DNA from: Chryseobacterium defluvii
GTDB lineage: Bacteria > Bacteroidota > Bacteroidia > Flavobacteriales > Weeksellaceae
Reading direction: 5' to 3'
Assembly (NCBI RefSeq): GCF_014204415.1
Contig: NZ_JACHLE010000002.1
Span: 372,001-436,000 of the forward strand
Length of the DNA stretch: 64,000 nucleotides
The notes beneath the pieces were generated by a model. It was given only the letters and a program-made list of their open reading frames with translations, was not told where the DNA came from and made no database searches. Below are positions 60,218 to 64,000 of this stretch, in pieces. A program made the translations under genes and the position numbers. How positions within the stretch are numbered: the stretch's first letter is position 1; each line of letters begins with the position of its first letter.

Positions 60218-60695
60218 ATGAAAACAGAAGTCATACAATTTTCAGCAGTGATCAAGCAAGACGGAAACATGAATGCCGCTTTTGTGGAGTTTCCGTTTTC
60301 TACGGAAAAATTATTTGGCACGAAAAGGCCAGGTAAAGATCAAAGCGGTGTTTGATGATAAGATAGAATACCGCGGAAGTCTTGCCAAAATGAAATCCGA
60401 CTGTCATATTTTAGGTTTGACTCAGGAAGTACGGAAAAAGCTTGGAAAAACCTTCGGTGATGAGGTTTTGGTAAGCCTTGTTGAGGATAAGGAAGGAAGA
60501 AAGGTAGAAATTGCGGATGATATTAAGGCTGTTTTTAATGAGAACCCGGACGCAAAGGTATTATTTGATGCGATGAGCTATACCCACCAGAAAGAATATA
60601 TCCGATGGATCGAGGAAGCTAAAAAGACCGAAACGCGGGAGAGCAGAAAGGTGAAGATGGTTCTGATGATTCTGGAGGGTAAAAAAGGAGTTTAA
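60218..60695 (+). pseudogene. Frameshifted DUF1905/YdeI-like gene
   Basis: ATG at 60218 gives MKTEVIQFSAVIKQDGNMNAAF to KLFGTK, then runs out of phase. The continuing frame reads GQVKIKAVFDDKIEYRGSL, then HILGLTQEVRKKLGKTFGDEV, and ends with YTHQKEYIRWIEEAKKTETRESRKVKM at TAA 60693-60695. Joined, it is a normal DUF1905 plus YdeI/OmpD-associated protein of about 158 aa. One extra A in the run 60323-60326 explains the break. A frameshift in a homopolymer may be a real mutation, phase variation or a sequencing error. No promoter was identified. Confidence 0.75.
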
Positions 60696-61030
60696 AATGA
60701 TTAGACATTAGTTTTGATATTCTCTTCTGATTATATTGTGAATGATAAAACATCTTATTTAATCAATAATTAATGGATTTTTTGTCGTTAACTTACTATG
60801 AAATATTTTAATCTGATTGTTTCTTGAAGAGTCTAAATACATAGGGATTAAATATTTTTTGATTTTATTACTATCAATTTCTATCTGAATGAAATATTTT
60901 TATTTTTCTTAAGAAGAAAATACGAACTTGAGTTTTTAATCTGATCAAATAATAAAGCAATACCCCTATCAAAAATCTGTTTAGTTTTTTAATAAAATAG
61001 CATTGATCTCTCAGCTATCTCTACCGGCAT
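60696..61030. other. AT-rich intergenic stretch
   Basis: These 335 bp hold no open frame worth calling and no clear terminator or promoter. There are short near-repeats (TGAAATATTTT-like at 60799 and 60888; TTAATCTGAT at 60810 and 60937). I see nothing else. Confidence 0.5.
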
Positions 61031-62566
61031 TTATATGTTCCAGAAATCCCGGTCTAAGCTTCTGTATTGGATAGCTTCGGAAATATGATGGGACAGAATA
61101 TTCTCAGCCTCTTCCAGATCAGCAATAGTTCTCGCCACTTTTAAAATTCTGTCATAAGCCCTTGCTGAAAGATTCAATCTTTCCATTGCTAATTTTATAA
61201 GATTAAAAGAGGCTTCATCAAGTTGACAGAACTGTTCTATTTCCCTGGGACCTATTTGAGCATTGTAGCTGATCTTCAAATTTTTATACCGGTCATTCTG
61301 TATCTCACGGGCTTTTAAAACACGCAGTCTGATATCTGCGCTTTTTTCGCCTTTTCTTTTTTCTGCCAACTGCTCGAATTCAACCTTCTGGACTTCAATA
61401 TGGATATCGATCCTGTCCAAAAGAGGGCCGGAAAGTTTGTTCATATACCGCTGCATTTCGTAAACAGATGAGGTGTTGTTCGGGTCATCGGGGAAAAAGC
61501 CACTTGGGCTTGGATTCATAGAGGCAACCAGCATGAAGCTTGCGGGATAATTGACTGTAAATTTTGCTCTTGAAATGGTAACTTCCCGGTCTTCAAGGGG
61601 CTGTCTCATCACTTCAAGAACCGTTCTTTTAAACTCCGGCATTTCATCCAAAAATAAAACACCGTTATGAGCCAGCGAAATCTCTCCCGGCTGAGGATAG
61701 CTCCCACCTCCAACAAGTGCTACATCTGAAATGGTGTGATGCGGGGACCGGAAGGGCCTTATGGTCATTAAGGAAGTTTCTGTGCCTATCTTCCCGGCAA
61801 CGGAATGTATTTTGGTCGTTTCCAAAGCTTCTTTCAGGGTAAGTGGGGGAAGAATGCCAGGGATTCTCTTGGCAAGCATGGTTTTTCCGCTTCCCGGCGG
61901 GCCGATCAAAATGATATTGTGTCCTCCGGCAGCGGCAACTTCCATCGCTCTTTTTGCAGCTTCCTGCCCTTTGACCTCGGAAAAATCAAAAGGAAACTGG
62001 TTGATCTTTTCCTGAAATTCTTTCCTGGTGTCAATGATCACTTTTTCAATGGGTTTTCCTTCATTAAAGAAATCAATGACCTCTTTGATGTTCTCAGCTC
62101 CATATACTCCAAGATTGTTTACGACGGCTGCCTCCCGAGCATTCTGTTTTGGTAAGATGATTCCTTTAAATCCTTCTTCACGTGCCTGGATGGCAATAGG
62201 CAGGACTCCTTTTATCGGCTGCAGGCTTCCATCAAGAGAGAGCTCTCCCATAATGATATAATCCTGAATATTTTCAGCACGGATCTGATCTGATGCAGCC
62301 AGAATACCAACAGCAATACTGAGATCATAAGCTGAGCCTTCTTTTCTGAGGTCAGCAGGAGCCATATTGATTGTGATCTTTTTTCCGGGAATTTTGTATC
62401 CAACGTTCTTCAAAGCAGCGGATATCCTGTAGCTGCTTTCTTTAATGGCATTATCGGGCAGCCCTACTAAATGGTACCCTATTCCGCCTGTGTCTACGTT
62501 GACCTCAATAATGATTGTTTGAGCAGCAACTCCATGAATTGCGCTTCCATAAATTTTTATCAGCAT
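61031..62566 (-). CDS. comM: YifB/ComM-family Mg-chelatase-like ATPase
   Basis: This 511-aa protein has the ChlI N-terminal domain (residues 1-190, ending before FSEVKGQEAAKRAMEVAA), an AAA+ core with Walker A GPPGSGKTMLAKRIPGILPP and Walker B FLDEMPEF, and a C-terminal Mg-chelatase helical domain ending SRAYDRILKVARTIADLE. ComM is a helicase that promotes branch migration during natural transformation in Vibrio and Haemophilus. dprA at 40.9 kb has a matching role. It is monocistronic. Confidence 0.93.
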   Translation of the reverse strand: MLIKIYGSAIHGVAAQTIIIEVNVDTGGIGYHLVGLPDNAIKESSYRISAALKNVGYKIPGKKITINMAPADLRKEGSAYDLSIAVGILAASDQIRAENIQDYIIMGELSLDGSLQPIKGVLPIAIQAREEGFKGIILPKQNAREAAVVNNLGVYGAENIKEVIDFFNEGKPIEKVIIDTRKEFQEKINQFPFDFSEVKGQEAAKRAMEVAAAGGHNIILIGPPGSGKTMLAKRIPGILPPLTLKEALETTKIHSVAGKIGTETSLMTIRPFRSPHHTISDVALVGGGSYPQPGEISLAHNGVLFLDEMPEFKRTVLEVMRQPLEDREVTISRAKFTVNYPASFMLVASMNPSPSGFFPDDPNNTSSVYEMQRYMNKLSGPLLDRIDIHIEVQKVEFEQLAEKRKGEKSADIRLRVLKAREIQNDRYKNLKISYNAQIGPREIEQFCQLDEASFNLIKLAMERLNLSARAYDRILKVARTIADLEEAENILSHHISEAIQYRSLDRDFWNI

Positions 62567-62674
62567 GTTTGTGTTTTAAAGTAAATGTAATCATTTTTGG
62601 TTTAATTACAAACTGCTTTCTTTTCATTATATCCTGATATTCACCTATTTTCGCTTAGGTTTTTAAAAAATAAA

Positions 62675-62698
62675 CCGGCGCAAATAAATTTGTGCCGG
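62675..62698 (-). terminator. Terminator of the T9SS gene
   Basis: CCGGCGCAAAT (62675-62685) pairs with ATTTGTGCCGG (62688-62698) with one G-T pair. On the minus strand it is followed by TTTATTTTTT. Confidence 0.75.
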
Positions 62699-62753
62699 CC
62701 TAACCATTATTGAAAAAAAACTAAACAAATCCATTTCCGGATCTATCCATATC

Positions 62754-63722
62754 TTACTTTTTAATAAACTTATTCTTATAGATCTTTCCGCCCGCACTTT
62801 TGGAAATAATAAAATAATTTCCGGCGGTAAGCCCGCTGATGTCTATTGCTTCTTTATACTGATGATTGCTTTTTTGCAGGATCAGCCTTCCTGATACATC
62901 TACCACAGAAATATCATACGTTTTATCTGACTCTTTTCCAATAAAAAGAACCTGAGTCGCCGGATTGGGATACAGGGAAAGATCATTTTCTTTCGGGTCT
63001 ACTTCGCCGGTTACTAAACCACAAAAACCCCAGTTTCCGAAATTCAGTTTCACAAACCCTCCAAGCCCCAGAAACTCACACTGGTCCGGGCAATATTCCG
63101 TGCAGGCATAAAAGCCAAACTCCCCTGAGTCTGTTGCAGTATAGGAGTCTCCTGTTGCTCCACTGATGATGCAGGGATCTCCCAGAACCGGCGGAATATT
63201 TGCCGGGACACATTTATACCATGTATGTAATCCATACAAAACAGGAAAAATATTTTCAAAGGTTACAGATGATCCGTTGCAGACATTATATTCACCTGCA
63301 TCGATCTGCTGATAGGTTCCGGGCGTAAAAGTTGTCAGCATTGCGGGAAGAGCATAGGCATATCCGTCTGAAAGGATTGCAGGGCTTTCTGCCGTACAGT
63401 CATTAAGGCTGACCTCTACTTTGAAGTAATACAACATATCATTGGCCCCGTCAATGGTTAAACTTTGAGAAGTAGCTCCGGGAACAGGTACCCAGGGATT
63501 AGGGTTGGGGGTCTGCCAATCCCATTCCTGCCTGTACCACTGATAACTATCATAGGTTTGTGTCGTAAGCGTTTCTGATTCCGTGTTACAAAAAACAACC
63601 TTATCCGGAAACATCACTCCCAGTCTTGGACTGGTAATTGCAGGACTGAATGAACATTGAGCACTAATTTTTAATATTCCGAGGAATACATAAAGGGCTA
63701 AAAAAGTTAATTTTGTCTTCAT
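62754..63722 (-). CDS. Exported protein with T9SS type A sorting domain
   Basis: This 322-aa protein has a Sec signal (MKTKLTFLALYVFLGILKISA). It then has Cys-rich immunoglobulin-like regions: DKVVFCNTESETLTTQTYDSYQWYRQEWDWQ and YNVCNGSSVTFENIF, with about twelve cysteines, suggesting disulfides. A type A sorting domain (about 250-322: LSLYPNPATQVLFIG to GNYFIISKSAGGKIYKNKFIKK) ends it. The Ig-like modules imply binding or adhesion, but no ligand can be predicted. Confidence 0.82.
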   Translation of the reverse strand: MKTKLTFLALYVFLGILKISAQCSFSPAITSPRLGVMFPDKVVFCNTESETLTTQTYDSYQWYRQEWDWQTPNPNPWVPVPGATSQSLTIDGANDMLYYFKVEVSLNDCTAESPAILSDGYAYALPAMLTTFTPGTYQQIDAGEYNVCNGSSVTFENIFPVLYGLHTWYKCVPANIPPVLGDPCIISGATGDSYTATDSGEFGFYACTEYCPDQCEFLGLGGFVKLNFGNWGFCGLVTGEVDPKENDLSLYPNPATQVLFIGKESDKTYDISVVDVSGRLILQKSNHQYKEAIDISGLTAGNYFIISKSAGGKIYKNKFIKK

Positions 63723-63760
63723 ATCATATCTATTTAATGGTGAGTTTTATGTACAATAAG

Positions 63761-64000
63761 CTAGTCGATCACCAGCCTGATCCCGAATTTCATATTGAAG
63801 TTGAGCGGCTTATCTTTATAGAGGGTATTCAGCGAGCTGTTATCCCTGAAATGATATCCTACTCCCGGCTCCGCATAGACCCCTACATTTTTTATGATCT
63901 TATATTGGACTCCTGCTGCGGTGTTGACGGAAAACTGGACGGGTTTAGATTCCAATTTTTCCTTTTTCTCTTCTTTGATCTCATCGTTAACAATGTACTG
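63761..64000 (-). CDS. Outer-membrane beta-barrel protein, C-terminal part (partial)
   Basis: The frame enters from the right edge and ends at 63761. The visible 79 residues have a Lys/Glu-rich linker and then beta strands: VQFSVNTAAGVQYKIIKNVGVYAEPGVGYHF and KPLNFNMKFGIRLVID. This is the pattern of an OmpA-type/PorT-like barrel end. The gene continues past the window, so its family is uncertain. Confidence 0.7.
   Translation of the reverse strand, partial: QYIVNDEIKEEKKEKLESKPVQFSVNTAAGVQYKIIKNVGVYAEPGVGYHFRDNSSLNTLYKDKPLNFNMKFGIRLVID

Overview
The window is a gene-dense piece of a low-GC chromosome from a Flavobacteriia member, most likely a Chryseobacterium-type organism of the Weeksellaceae. 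The signs are a gldH lipoprotein, three exported proteins with C-terminal type IX secretion (T9SS) sorting domains, a GLPGLI protein, an alternative complex III operon, and repeated -7 boxes of the Bacteroidota form TAnnTTTG. I found no rRNA, tRNA, CRISPR array, integrase, transposase or prophage. Nearly all of it reads as core chromosome.

Layout. 0-6.2 kb: the 3' end of hemE, then minus-strand sufS, rplY(ctc)-prs, and a FadL porin / SGNH-esterase pair. 6.5-12.3 kb: ricT-gldH-PBP1A, then selO. 12.4-15.2 kb: a T9SS substrate, a polytopic membrane protein and a SPOR-domain protein. 15.4-23.8 kb: the six-gene alternative complex III operon actABCDEF, a quinol:electron-acceptor oxidoreductase. 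24-30.7 kb: two unknown exported proteins, apt, an intergenic repeat-like element, a TPR membrane protein, ribH and an LTA-synthase-like phosphotransferase. 30.6-34.3 kb: an ATP-grasp (YgiC/glutathionylspermidine-synthase-like) gene with two small lipoproteins, a YpfJ metallopeptidase and a GLPGLI protein. 34.4-38.9 kb: the SUF iron-sulfur operon sufA-B-C-D, interrupted between sufB and sufC by a frameshifted four-helix-bundle gene with degenerate AT-rich repeats on both sides. 39-43.6 kb: DUF3078 protein, rhomboid protease, dprA, gdhA. 43.9-52.8 kb: mostly transporters and small proteins, including a Kir-type K+ channel, truncated globin, Ca2+/H+ antiporter, AlkD, a CPA1 antiporter flanked by two DUF4919 paralogues, and hflX. 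53-57.3 kb: a LytTR regulator whose receiver has Asn at the phospho-acceptor position, followed by a three-gene exported cluster with a large Gly/Asn-rich repeat protein. 57.4-64 kb: META protein, DPP7-like S46 peptidase, a frameshifted DUF1905/YdeI gene, comM/yifB, a T9SS substrate and the C-terminal end of a beta-barrel protein.

How the genes fit together. SufABCD and the distant SufS form one Fe-S assembly route whose clients include ActB. GldH belongs to the gliding/T9SS machinery that would export the sorting-domain proteins. DprA and ComM both act on incoming DNA. The FadL/SGNH pair looks like outer-membrane lipid hydrolysis plus uptake.

The least explained stretches are the four-helix-bundle insertion in the suf operon, the 26.78-26.98 kb element with similar inverted ends, and the 53-57 kb regulator/repeat-protein cluster. 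All functions come from reading the translated sequence and recalling families. No database search was run.
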